Of a stretch of 64,000 bases of DNA, positions 24,735 to 33,013 are shown piece after piece. The notes under the pieces were generated by a model. It had not been told where the DNA came from and ran no database searches. It was given only the letters and a program-made list of their open reading frames with translations. The DNA comes from Streptomyces sp. SID4985. GTDB taxonomy: Bacteria; Actinomycetota; Actinomycetes; Streptomycetales; Streptomycetaceae. Position 1 is the first letter of the stretch, and every line of letters starts with the position of its first letter. The stretch is from NCBI RefSeq assembly GCF_009863025.1, contig NZ_WWIR01000645.1:1-64000 (forward strand). The letters run 5' to 3'. A program made the position numbers and the translations under genes.

Positions 24735-25979
24735 CTACGCGGCGCGCCGCACCGTCTCAAGCCAGGAGCGGTAACGGCGCAGCGCCCGCCGCTGCTTGCG
24801 CCGCTCCGCGAGGAGGGCGACCGCCGGGTGCGTGCCGGGCGTCGGACGGCTGCCCCGGGCGATCCGGCGCATCTGGTGGCGGACCTGGGCCATGCCCGCC
24901 GCCGAGGCGAGCGCCTTGTCGGACCAGGTCACCGGCCGGAGCTGCCGCTCTGCCTCACGGCCGGTGCGCCAGCGCTTCGGCAGGTCGGGCGTGACGGCGA
25001 GGGCGGTACCCATGCCGATGACGGCCACGCCACTGGCGAGAACCCGCTCGGCGGTCTCGCGCCGGGTGATGCCACCGGTGAGCATCAGCGGCAACGGGCT
25101 GCTCCTGACCAGGTCCTTCGCCAGGTCGAGGAAGTACGCCTCGCGGGCCTGGGTGCGCGCGTCGGCCGGGCGGCCGGACATCGCCGGGCTCTCGTAGCTG
25201 CCGCCGGACAGCTCGACCAGGTCGACGCCGAGCGGGGCGAGCATCCCGATCACCTGGCGTGCGTCGTCGGCGTCGAAGCCGCCGCGCTGGAAGTCGGCGG
25301 AGTTGAGCTTGACCGCGACCGCGAAGGACGGCGAGACGGCGGCCCGTACGGCGCGGACGATGTCCAGCAGCATCCGGGCCCGGTTCTCCAGCGAGCCGCC
25401 CCACTGGTCGGTGCGCTTGTTGACCAGGGGCGAGAGGAACTGCGAGAGCAGATAGCCGTGTGCGGCGTGGATCTCGACGCCGTCGAAGCCCGCCTGCTCG
25501 GCGCGCTGGGCGGTCACCGCGTACCGCGTCACGGTCTCGCCGATCTGCTCGGCCGTCATGGCGACCGGGCGGCCGAAGCGGCCGCTGTGCTTGCCGAGGT
25601 CGACACCGACGGCGGACGGGCCCCATACGACGCCGGGCATGTCGGAGCCGATCTGGCGCCCGGGGTGGTTGATCTGCATCCAGATCCTCCCGCCGCCCGC
25701 CTGGCCGGCCCTGGCCCACTCGGCGAACGGCTCCAGTGGCGCGGCCTCGTCGAGCACGACACCGGCGGGCCCGGTCAGCGCCTCGGCGTGGACCATGACG
25801 TTGCCGGTGATGAGCAGTCCGGCACCGCCCTCGGCCCAGCGCCGGTACAGCCCGAACAGCTCGTGGCCCGGCAATTGGCCGTCGACGGCCATGTTCTCCT
25901 CCATGGCCGCCTTGGCGATCCGGTTGCGCAGTACCTGCCCGGAGCGCAGGGACAACGGCGAGAACAGTTCGCTGGTCAT
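24735..25979 (-). CDS. NADH:flavin oxidoreductase (Old Yellow Enzyme family)
   Basis: A 414-residue TIM-barrel flavoprotein. FMN- and substrate-binding residues lie in QINHPGRQ, FDGVEIHAAHGYLLSQFLSP, NKRTDQWGGSLENRAR and LPLMLTGGITRRETAERVLA. Such enzymes reduce activated alkenes, enones or xenobiotics with NAD(P)H. The C-terminal 70 residues are basic and Arg-rich. It is divergent from the TetR gene at 26076, and the two share an operator region, so it belongs to the same regulon as the decarboxylase-like/aldehyde dehydrogenase pair and the quinone oxidoreductase. Confidence 0.9.
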   Translation of the reverse strand: MTSELFSPLSLRSGQVLRNRIAKAAMEENMAVDGQLPGHELFGLYRRWAEGGAGLLITGNVMVHAEALTGPAGVVLDEAAPLEPFAEWARAGQAGGGRIWMQINHPGRQIGSDMPGVVWGPSAVGVDLGKHSGRFGRPVAMTAEQIGETVTRYAVTAQRAEQAGFDGVEIHAAHGYLLSQFLSPLVNKRTDQWGGSLENRARMLLDIVRAVRAAVSPSFAVAVKLNSADFQRGGFDADDARQVIGMLAPLGVDLVELSGGSYESPAMSGRPADARTQAREAYFLDLAKDLVRSSPLPLMLTGGITRRETAERVLASGVAVIGMGTALAVTPDLPKRWRTGREAERQLRPVTWSDKALASAAGMAQVRHQMRRIARGSRPTPGTHPAVALLAERRKQRRALRRYRSWLETVRRAA

Positions 25980-25995
25980 CCTGCTTTCCCCTCTC

Positions 25996-26059
25996 GATCT
26001 ACATCGCTTACAATGTGTGCAGCGTTCACATTAAGTCAGAGATGTAAGCGCCGTAAACT
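25996..26059. promoter_or_regulatory. TetR-type operator in the OYE/tetR divergent promoter
   Basis: CGCTTACA (26005-26012) and TGTAAGCG (26043-26050) form a perfect inverted pair; the right-hand 17-mer, complement AGTTTACGGCGCTTACA (26043-26059), matches the elements at 22068 and 26699. The left element is weaker. It is placed to regulate both the flavin oxidoreductase and tetR itself. Confidence 0.7.
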
Positions 26060-26075
26060 TCAAGGAGTGTGACCT

Positions 26076-26669
26076 GTGCCGCAAGCGAGTGGCTCGTACC
26101 ATCACGGCGATCTGCGCGCCGCCTGTCTGCGTGCCGCGCTGGGGCTGCTGGAGGAGGACGGCAGCGCCGGTCTGTCCCTGCGGGCGGTGGCGCGACGGGC
26201 GGGCGTCTCGGCGACGGCCCCCTACCGCCACTACGCGGACCGCGACGCGCTGGTCTCCGCCGTCGCCGCCGAGGGCTATCGCGAACTCGCCGGGAAGCTG
26301 GCGGCCGCGCATCCCGCGCCCACGACGGCGGACGAACTCGCGGCCGTCGCCGTGGCGTACGTGCGTTTCGCGCTCGACCGGCCCGCGATGTTCCGGGTGA
26401 TGTTCGCGGAGCCGTGCGACCCGAGCAGTGAGGAGCGGGTCGCGGCGACCGCCGCCATCTCGGAGTACGTCCACGGCATCGTGCGCGGCGCCTTCCCGGG
26501 TGCCGCCGACCCGGAGGCGCTCGCGACCACGGTGTGGGCCCTCGTCCACGGGCTGGCCTTCCTGTATCTGGACGGCAAGCTCGACTCCTCGACCCCCGAG
26601 GTGGTGGAGGCTCAGGTCCGTGGAGCCGTCCGGGCGCTGTTCGCCGCGTCGGCGGCGATGGCGCGGTAG
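26076..26669 (+). CDS. TetR-family regulator, likely controller of the oxidoreductase regulon
   Basis: A 197-residue TetR protein. The N-terminal domain (about 8-55) has YHHGDLRAACLRAALGLLEE and LRAVARRAGVSATAPYRHYA, then DRDALVSAVAAEG, the subgroup beginning YHHGDLR. The C-terminal domain (TetR_C_33-like) has ALDRPAMFRVMFAEP and TTVWALVHGLAFLYLDG. GTG start with AAGGAG at 26062-26067. The same 17-bp element occurs in its own promoter region, at the quinone oxidoreductase promoter and at the decarboxylase promoter, so it probably represses all of them. Confidence 0.9.
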   Translation: MPQASGSYHHGDLRAACLRAALGLLEEDGSAGLSLRAVARRAGVSATAPYRHYADRDALVSAVAAEGYRELAGKLAAAHPAPTTADELAAVAVAYVRFALDRPAMFRVMFAEPCDPSSEERVAATAAISEYVHGIVRGAFPGAADPEALATTVWALVHGLAFLYLDGKLDSSTPEVVEAQVRGAVRALFAASAAMAR

Positions 26670-26698
26670 GGATGGCCGAGGGTGCGGAAGTCGCCCCA

Positions 26699-26744
26699 TG
26701 TTGACAGTGCATACACTCGCGACCTAATGTATGTGCTGTAAACA
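26699..26744. promoter_or_regulatory. TetR-type operator pair upstream of the quinone oxidoreductase
   Basis: TGTTGACAGTGCATACA (26699-26715) and the complement of TGTTTACAGCACATACA (26728-26744) match at 14 of 17 positions and are spaced 12 bp. The consensus with the other sites is TGTTKACRGYGNWTACA. Confidence 0.72.
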
Positions 26745-26806
26745 TTGAGCTTCCGGGTATGTGCCGATGCGCGCACGGAAGCCCTCAGCATCAGGGACGG
26801 AGCATC

Positions 26807-27766
26807 ATGAAGGCAGTGTCGATCAAGGAGCCTGGCGGCCCCGAGGTCCTGGAGTGGACCGACGTGGAGGAGCCGACGCCCGGCGCCGGAGAGGTCGTCG
26901 TCGATGTCGCCGCCAGCGCCCTGAACCGGGCGGACGTGATGCAGCGCTGGGGTCTCTACCCCGTCCCGCCGGGCACGTCGCCCTACCCCGGACTCGAGGT
27001 CTCGGGCCGCATCAGCGCCCTCGGTGACGGCGTGACCGGCTGGCAGGTGGGCGACGAGGTCTGCGCGCTGCTCACCGGAGGCGGCTACGCGCAGAAGGTC
27101 GCCGTACCGGCAGGGCAACTGCTCCCCGTGCCCGAGGGGATCGACCTGGTCGACGCGGCGGGGCTGCCCGAAGCGGTGGCGACCGTGTGGTCCAACATCG
27201 TCATGACCGCCGGGCTGAAGAAGGGCGAGACCTTCCTCATCCACGGCGGGGCCGGCGGCGTCGGCACCATGGCGATCCAGATCGCCAAGGCGCTCGGAGC
27301 CCGGGTCGTCACCACGGTCGGCAGCCCCGAGAAGGCCGAACGCGCACGGGAGTTGGGTGCCGACGTCACCATCGACCACCGCACCGAGGACTTCGTCGCA
27401 CACGGCCCCTACGACGTCATCCTGGACGTGGTCGGCGGCAGCTACCTCGAACGCAACGTGCGCTCCCTCGCCCCCGACGGACGCCTGGTCGTCATCGGCC
27501 TCCAGGACGGTCTGGAGGCCAACCTCAACCTCGCCGAACTGGTCTTCAAGCGCGCGTCCGTGCACGGCACGACCCTGCGGACGCGGTCCAGGGAGCAGAA
27601 GGCCGCGATCGTCGCCGAGGTCCGGGACCAGGTCTGGCCGCTGATCGAGAGCGGCGCCGTGCAGCTCGTCGTCGACCGGCGCCTGCCCATGTCCCAGGCC
27701 GCCGAGGCGCACCGGCTCATGGAGGAGGGCGGCCACATCGGCAAGATCATCCTGGTGAACGAATAG
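26807..27766 (+). CDS. NAD(P)H quinone oxidoreductase (zinc-free MDR, PIG3-like)
   Basis: A 319-residue medium-chain reductase without zinc-ligand cysteines. It has the quinone-reductase landmarks: ALNRADVMQRWGLYPVPPG (p53-induced PIG3 type), YPGLEVSGRI, LPEAVATVWSNI and the NADPH motif HGGAGGVGTMAIQIAKALGA. The C-terminal HRLMEEGGHIGKIIL is typical. Start ATG at 26807 after GGAG. It has its own operator (26699-26744) matching the upstream TetR gene's site. Probably reduces quinones or enoyl compounds. Confidence 0.9.
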   Translation: MKAVSIKEPGGPEVLEWTDVEEPTPGAGEVVVDVAASALNRADVMQRWGLYPVPPGTSPYPGLEVSGRISALGDGVTGWQVGDEVCALLTGGGYAQKVAVPAGQLLPVPEGIDLVDAAGLPEAVATVWSNIVMTAGLKKGETFLIHGGAGGVGTMAIQIAKALGARVVTTVGSPEKAERARELGADVTIDHRTEDFVAHGPYDVILDVVGGSYLERNVRSLAPDGRLVVIGLQDGLEANLNLAELVFKRASVHGTTLRTRSREQKAAIVAEVRDQVWPLIESGAVQLVVDRRLPMSQAAEAHRLMEEGGHIGKIILVNE

Positions 27767-27811
27767 GGGGTGTCACCCGAGGACGAGGGCGCCGGGTTCG
27801 TGGAACGCGAC

Positions 27812-27840
27812 GGTGGAGGCCCGGAATCCGGACCTCCACC
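27812..27840. terminator. Bidirectional terminator
   Basis: GGTGGAGG and CCTCCACC pair, followed inward by CCGG/CCGG around loop AAT (one internal mismatch). It lies between the convergent quinone oxidoreductase gene and rbsB. Confidence 0.8.
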
Positions 27841-27856
27841 ATGAGACGGGCGGGCG

Positions 27857-28870
27857 CTACTTCCGCAGCGCCGCCGGAACGTCCGCCGAGTCGCCGATGC
27901 CGACCAGGTACTGGGCGTACTCCTTCACTGTGTCCTTGGTGACGAGCTTGCCCTGGAGGGTCTCCGCGGCCGACACCTTCTTGCCGTCGAGGACCTCGCC
28001 GGTGAGGCTGACGACCTTCTGGCCGAGGGCGTACGGCGACTCCGCGTTGGTGGCGTACATCGTGCCGTCCTGGATCGCGGCGAGGGCGTCGGCGATGCCG
28101 TCGTTGCCGACCAGCTTGACCTTCCCGGCGAGGTGGCGGGACTTGAGGGCGGCCAGGGCGCCCATCGCCATCTCGTCGTTGGCGGCGTAGACGCCGTTGA
28201 TGTCGGGGTGGGCCTGGAGGATGTTGGTCATGACGTCGAGCGCCTTGGCCCGGTCGAAGTCGGCGGCCTGCTTGGTGACGGTCTTGATCTTCGGGTACTT
28301 CGCGATCTGCTCCTCGAAGCCCTTGCTGCGGTCCTGGGCGACGTTGGTGCCGAGGAGACCCTGGATCTCGACGATCGTGCCCTTCTCCCCGAGGGACTTG
28401 GCGAGCGCGTCGGCGGCGTTGCGGCCCGCCTGGATCGCGTCGTAGCCGATGAAGGAGGCCAGTTCGCCGCCCTCGGGCTTGCGGTCGAAGGCCAGGACGG
28501 GGATGTTCGCGCCGTTGGCCTGCTTGACGGACGCCGTCGCGGAGGTGCTGCTGACCGGGTCGATGATCAGGGCGCCCACCTGCTTGGAGACGGCGGTGGT
28601 GGCCAGGTTGAGCGCGGTGGAGTCGGAGTTGTTGGCGTTCTGCACGCTGAGCTTCACCCCGGACTTGGCCGCCTGGGACTTGGCACCGTTCCCGACACTG
28701 ACGAAGAACGGGTTGTTCAGGGTGCTCATGATCAGCGTGGCGGTCTTCTTGCCGGACGCCTTGCCGGAGGAGGCGGCGTCGGTGGTCGCGCCCCGGCTGC
28801 AGCCGGTCAGGGCGAGCGCGGTGACGGCGGTGAGCGTGGCGGCCGCTCTTACGGTACGGGTGACGGACAT
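27857..28870 (-). CDS. rbsB: Ribose ABC transporter substrate-binding lipoprotein
   Basis: A 337-residue exported lipoprotein. The signal peptide ends in the lipobox LTGC (Cys at residue 24), followed by a Ser/Lys linker. The body is a Peripla_BP_4 sugar-binding protein: STLNNPFFVSVGNGAKSQA, VGALIIDPVSSTSAT, VLAFDRKPEGGELASFIGYD and GVYAANDEMAMGALAALKSR, all close to RbsB. Last gene of the rbs operon, 84 bases after rbsC with direct repeats in between, a gap that could give separate translation or transcript stabilisation for the abundant binding protein. Confidence 0.93.
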   Translation of the reverse strand: MSVTRTVRAAATLTAVTALALTGCSRGATTDAASSGKASGKKTATLIMSTLNNPFFVSVGNGAKSQAAKSGVKLSVQNANNSDSTALNLATTAVSKQVGALIIDPVSSTSATASVKQANGANIPVLAFDRKPEGGELASFIGYDAIQAGRNAADALAKSLGEKGTIVEIQGLLGTNVAQDRSKGFEEQIAKYPKIKTVTKQAADFDRAKALDVMTNILQAHPDINGVYAANDEMAMGALAALKSRHLAGKVKLVGNDGIADALAAIQDGTMYATNAESPYALGQKVVSLTGEVLDGKKVSAAETLQGKLVTKDTVKEYAQYLVGIGDSADVPAALRK

Positions 28871-28885
28871 GGTGCGGCTCCTTCA

Positions 28886-28956
28886 GGGACGTTCAGGGGA
28901 CGTTCAGCGGTGCTCGGGGATGCTCGGGGGTGATCGGAAGGTGCTCGGGGATGCTC
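28886..28956. repeat. Short direct repeats between rbsC and rbsB
   Basis: GGGACGTTCAG is repeated in tandem (28886-28896, 28897-28907), and the 17-mer GGTGCTCGGGGATGCTC occurs twice (28909-28925, 28940-28956). The second copy overlaps the rbsC stop codon. Function unknown; possibly slippage-derived. Confidence 0.7.
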
Positions 28957-29983
28957 AGGGGGTGTGGTGCGCGGTGGGGACGGGCGCGGGGACCGGGTCC
29001 GGTGACACCGGCTCTGAGGGCACGGCCGGCTTGCGCCAGGCGACCATCGCCCGGAGACCGTCCACGTTGCGGTCGAGGAAGACGGCCAGGAGGATGACCA
29101 CGCCCTTGACCACGCTCTGCAGGAACGGCGAGACGTCGAGCAGGTTCATGCCGTTGTCGATGACGCCGAGGACCAGCGCGCCGATCAGGGTGCCGAGCAG
29201 CTTGCCCCGGCCACCGGCGAGGCTGGTGCCGCCGATGATGACGGCGGCGATCGACTCCAGCTCCAGACCGGTACCGGCGGTCGGCTCGGCGGTGGAGAGC
29301 CGGGCCGTGAGGATGAAGCCGCCGAGCGCCGCCAGGACCCCGCTGATCACGAAGGCGAGCACCTTGACCCGCTGGGTGCGGATGCCCGACAGGCGCGCGG
29401 CCTCCAGGTTGTCGCCGGTCGCGTAGACGAAGCGGCCGAAGCCGGTACGGGCGAGCAGCACCCCGAACACCGCGTACCCGGCCACCATCAGCCACACGGG
29501 GAGCGGGATGCCGGCGAGGTAGTCCTGTCCGATGCCCTGGAAGTCGTAGTCGTCGACGCCGACCGGGTTGCCGTCGGTCAGCTGGAGCGTCAGCCCGGAC
29601 AGGATGGACATCATCGCCAGCGTGGCGATGAAGGACGGCATCCGGGTCCGGGTCACCAGCAGTCCGTTGACCAGACCGGCGGCCGCGCCGACGCCGATTC
29701 CGGCCGCCAGCGCGGGCAGCAGCCCGTGGTCGCGCAGGACGAGGGCGGTCACCACGGAGGAGAAGCCGAGGACGGCACCGACGGACAGGTCGATCTCCGC
29801 CAGGATGATGACGTACGTCTGGCCGATGGCCAGCAGCGCGACCACCGAGGTGGCGAGGCCGACGTTCAGCAGGTTCGTGCTGGTCAGGAACACCGGCGAC
29901 GCGATGCTCAGGACCACGCCCACCAGCAACAGCATCCATACCGCGCGCAGTTGGCGGGCCACGGATTTCAGTACGGAGGTCAT
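28955..29983 (-). CDS. rbsC: Ribose ABC transporter permease
   Basis: A 342-residue BPD_transp_2-type permease with about 9-10 membrane segments. It has the family run AIGQTYVIILAEIDLSVGAV, the NGLLVTRTRMPSFIATLAMM loop and AGTGLELESIAAVIIGGTSL in the EAA-like ATPase contact region. The start ATG at 29983 overlaps the rbsA stop by 4 bases, so the genes are translationally coupled. The C-terminal tail (residues about 315-342) is Pro-rich and low complexity, longer than in E. coli RbsC. Confidence 0.94.
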   Translation of the reverse strand: MTSVLKSVARQLRAVWMLLLVGVVLSIASPVFLTSTNLLNVGLATSVVALLAIGQTYVIILAEIDLSVGAVLGFSSVVTALVLRDHGLLPALAAGIGVGAAAGLVNGLLVTRTRMPSFIATLAMMSILSGLTLQLTDGNPVGVDDYDFQGIGQDYLAGIPLPVWLMVAGYAVFGVLLARTGFGRFVYATGDNLEAARLSGIRTQRVKVLAFVISGVLAALGGFILTARLSTAEPTAGTGLELESIAAVIIGGTSLAGGRGKLLGTLIGALVLGVIDNGMNLLDVSPFLQSVVKGVVILLAVFLDRNVDGLRAMVAWRKPAVPSEPVSPDPVPAPVPTAHHTP

Positions 29984-31479
29984 GCGGCACCCACCAATGC
30001 GTGTTCCAGGACGGACTGCTCGCTCAGGCGGTCGCCGGTCATCTCGGCCACCACCCGCCCCTGGCGCATGACGACCGCGCGGTCCGACATGGCGACGAGC
30101 TCGGGGAGGTCGGAACTCACCAGGACGACGGCCACGCCGTCCGCGGTGAGCTGGTTGATGATGCGGTAGATCTCGGTCTTGGCACCGACGTCCACCCCTC
30201 GGGTGGGCTCGTCCATGAGCAGGACCCGGGGGCCGGTCAGGACCCACTTGGCGAACAGCGCCTTCTGCTGGTTGCCGCCGGACAGCGAGGTCACCGCGGC
30301 CTCCGGGGAGGCGGTCCGTACGCGCAGCCGGGACATGACCTCACCGGCGGCCTCCCGTTCCTTGCCCCGGTGGACGAGGTCGGCGGGGCCGGTGTGCTTG
30401 CGCAGCGTGGCCAGGGAGACGTTGGCCTCCACCGACAGGTCGGGGCACAGGCCCTCCGCCTGCCGGTCGGGGGTGACGTAGGCGATGCGGGCCGCGATGG
30501 CGTCCCGGACGTGCCGCAGCCGTACCGGGCTGCCGTCGACCTCGACCGTGCCGGAGGTGAGCGGCTCCAGGCCGAACAGCGTGCGCAACAGACTGCTGCG
30601 GCCGCAGCCGACCACCCCGCCGATGCCCAGGACCTCCCCGGCGCGGACTTCGAGATCGACCCCCTGGAACGCGGCGCCCGAGCCGACGCCCCGCAGCCGC
30701 AGGACGGTCTCCTCCCCGGCGTTGCGCTCCTTCGGGTAGAAGTCGTCCACCGTGTTGCCGACCATGGCCGCGACGACCTGCGCCGGGCCGGTCTCCGCGA
30801 TCGGTGAGTCCAGGGCGACCAGACCGTCCCGCAGGACGACGATGCGGTCGGCCAGCTCGAAGATCTCGTCCAGGCGGTGGCTGATGTAGACGATGGACAC
30901 GCCCTCGTCCCTCAATCGCCGTACCTGCTCGAAGAGTTGCTCCGACTCACGCTCGTCGAGGGCCGCCGTCGGCTCGTCCAGGATGAGCAGCCGCAGTTCG
31001 TGGGAGGTGGCCTTGGCGATCTCCACCATCTGCTGCTCGGCGACACCCAGCGTGCCGACGGGCGCGAGCACGTCGATGCGGTCCATGCCGAGCGCGGCGA
31101 GGGTCGACCGCGCCTCCTCGGCCATCCGCTTCCGGGAGACCAGGAGCCGTCCGAAACGCCGCTCGCGGTCGAGGACGTGGATGTTCTCGGCGACGCTCAG
31201 ATGCGGGAAGAGGTTCTGCCGGAACTCCTGGTAGATGACCTCGATGCCCCGGGCCATCGCCGCCTGCGGGTTCTTGAACGTCACCGGTTCGCCGTCGATG
31301 ACGACCCGGCCGGAGTCCGGCTGGTGCGCGCCCGAGATGACCCGGGTGAGCGTGGACTTCCCGGCCCCGTTCTCCCCGGCCAGGGCCACCACCTCGCCCG
31401 GACCGACCTCGAAGGTGACACCACGCAGCACACTGTTCTCGCCGAAGGACTTGGTGACGTCCTCAAGTCGTAGCCTCAT
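29980..31479 (-). CDS. rbsA: Ribose ABC transporter ATP-binding protein
   Basis: A 499-residue duplicated ABC ATPase. First domain: Walker A GENGAGKST (residues about 35-43), LDEPTAALDERE and ISHRLDEIFEL. Second domain: a degenerate Walker A (GVVGCGRSS, as usual in RbsA/MglA proteins), signature LSGGNQQKALFAKWV and LMDEPTRGVDVGAK. Energises high-affinity sugar import with RbsC and RbsB. It starts 10 bases after the rbsD stop and overlaps rbsC. Confidence 0.95.
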   Translation of the reverse strand: MRLRLEDVTKSFGENSVLRGVTFEVGPGEVVALAGENGAGKSTLTRVISGAHQPDSGRVVIDGEPVTFKNPQAAMARGIEVIYQEFRQNLFPHLSVAENIHVLDRERRFGRLLVSRKRMAEEARSTLAALGMDRIDVLAPVGTLGVAEQQMVEIAKATSHELRLLILDEPTAALDERESEQLFEQVRRLRDEGVSIVYISHRLDEIFELADRIVVLRDGLVALDSPIAETGPAQVVAAMVGNTVDDFYPKERNAGEETVLRLRGVGSGAAFQGVDLEVRAGEVLGIGGVVGCGRSSLLRTLFGLEPLTSGTVEVDGSPVRLRHVRDAIAARIAYVTPDRQAEGLCPDLSVEANVSLATLRKHTGPADLVHRGKEREAAGEVMSRLRVRTASPEAAVTSLSGGNQQKALFAKWVLTGPRVLLMDEPTRGVDVGAKTEIYRIINQLTADGVAVVLVSSDLPELVAMSDRAVVMRQGRVVAEMTGDRLSEQSVLEHALVGAA

Positions 31480-31489
31480 GCCTCGCTCC

Positions 31490-31894
31490 TCAGTACACGA
31501 CGCCCGCCGTGAGCAGCACGTTCGCGTACGGGGTGAACTCCCCGGAGCGAACGGCGGCCCGTGCGGCGGCGGTCGCCTGCTTGAAGGTGGTGTGGGGTAC
31601 GAAGCGCAGGGCCACGCCCTGTGCGGCCAGCCGCTTCTCTATCTCGGCGAGCATCTCGGGGCTCGCCTCCTTGATCTCCTCCGACAGCAGCACGTCCTCC
31701 ACCGCGACCTCGGCCAGGACCACGTCCAGCAGCTCCAGGAAGCGCGGCAGGTTCTCGGCTATGGCCAGGTCCACCCGCTCCACACCGGGCGGGATCGGCA
31801 GGCCCGCGTCGGTGACGACGAGCTGATCGGTGTGGCCCAGCTCGGAGATGACCCGGGCCAGCTGCCCGTTGAGCGTTCCGTTGTTGCGCCTCAC
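31490..31894 (-). CDS. rbsD: D-ribose pyranase
   Basis: A 134-residue RbsD/FucU protein that interconverts pyranose and furanose forms of ribose before phosphorylation. The hallmark GHTDQLVVTDAGLPIP with His21 (catalytic in the family) is present, as are EEIKEASPEMLAEIE and the C-terminal GEFTPYANVLLTAGVV. Overlaps rbsK by 4 bases (31891-31894), so it is co-translated in the rbs operon. Confidence 0.95.
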   Translation of the reverse strand: MRRNNGTLNGQLARVISELGHTDQLVVTDAGLPIPPGVERVDLAIAENLPRFLELLDVVLAEVAVEDVLLSEEIKEASPEMLAEIEKRLAAQGVALRFVPHTTFKQATAAARAAVRSGEFTPYANVLLTAGVVY

Positions 31895-32880
31895 GAGGCG
31901 GCTCCTTCCAGGTCGGTCGCGGCGTCGGCGGAGGCCGGGCCGGGGGTGGGATCGGTGTCGGCGTCGGCGAGCAGGGCGTCGACCGCGGCCAGGTCGGGGA
32001 GCGAGGGGCTCGCTCCGGGACGGGTGGTGGCCAGGGCGCCGGCCGCCATGCCGCGTCGTACGGCGGTGTCGGTGTCCAGTCCCGCCGCGAGAGCCGCGCC
32101 GAACGCGCCGGTGAAGGCGTCCCCGGCCGCCGTGGTGTCGACGGGGGTGACCGGGAAGGCCGGGAAGTGCCGGACCGCCTCCGCGGTGACCGAGACCGCC
32201 CCGGCCCCGCCGAGCGTGATCAGCGCGTGCCGTACGCCCCGGTCGAGGAACCAGCGGGCCGCCCGCTCGGCGGACTCGGGCCCGTCCACGTCGACGCCGG
32301 TCAGCGCGGCCGCCTCGCTCTCGTTCGGGGTGACGACGTCCACGTACTGCCAGATGTCGTCCGGCAGCGACTGCGCGGGCGCCGGGTCGAGCACCACGGT
32401 GAACCCGGCCTCGGCACCCGCCCGCGCGGCATGCCGGGTGACCTCGGCCCGCACCTCCAGCTGAAGCAGCAGGACGCGGGTGCGGTCCCGGGTCGCGGCG
32501 ATGCTCTCGTCCACCATCTCGGGCGTGAGGGAGGCGTTGGCCAGCGGCGTGATGACGATGTCGTTCTCACCGGAGGCGTCGACGCGGATGTGGGCGACAC
32601 CGGTGCGCCCGGGGACCGTACGGACCTCGGAGGTCTCGACGCCGTGGGTGCGCAGGCCGTCCAGCGCGAGGTCCCGGAAGAGGTCCTCGCCGACGCAGCC
32701 GGCCATCCAGGTGGGCGCGCCCGCCCGGGCGGCGGCGACGGCCTGGTTGGCCCCCTTGCCGCCGAGGACGAGGGTGAAGTCGTCCCCCAGCACGGTTTCA
32801 CCGGGGCGGGGCAGCCGCCCGGTGAACGCGGTGACGTCCGCGGTGATGCTGCCGACGACGAGAACACCGGTCCGGGTCAT
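31891..32880 (-). CDS. rbsK: Ribokinase
   Basis: A 329-residue PfkB-family kinase. It has GGKGANQAVAAARAGAP (ribose-binding), VTPNESEAAALTGVDV and VDTTAAGDAFTGAFGAAL with the catalytic Asp and anion hole (AAGD). Phosphorylates D-ribose to ribose-5-phosphate in the cytoplasm. First metabolic gene after rbsR (133-base gap with no clear terminator). The C-terminal 30 residues are a low-complexity Asp/Ala-rich tail. Confidence 0.95.
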   Translation of the reverse strand: MTRTGVLVVGSITADVTAFTGRLPRPGETVLGDDFTLVLGGKGANQAVAAARAGAPTWMAGCVGEDLFRDLALDGLRTHGVETSEVRTVPGRTGVAHIRVDASGENDIVITPLANASLTPEMVDESIAATRDRTRVLLLQLEVRAEVTRHAARAGAEAGFTVVLDPAPAQSLPDDIWQYVDVVTPNESEAAALTGVDVDGPESAERAARWFLDRGVRHALITLGGAGAVSVTAEAVRHFPAFPVTPVDTTAAGDAFTGAFGAALAAGLDTDTAVRRGMAAGALATTRPGASPSLPDLAAVDALLADADTDPTPGPASADAATDLEGAAS

Positions 32881-33013
32881 CGCGGTCTTCCTCCTGTTGG
32901 GGGCATGGGTGTTTTTGGCATGGCTGGGGGAGGGGCACGGCGCAAGTGGCGCTGCCCTGGGGGGTGTTGATGTTTCCGGCTACGGCGGGGGTGTGGCCCG
33001 GCGCCGGTGGCGG

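Noticed and set aside
28886-28965. CRISPR-like repeats
   Set aside because: Only two copies of each short unit, with no regular spacers and no cas genes.
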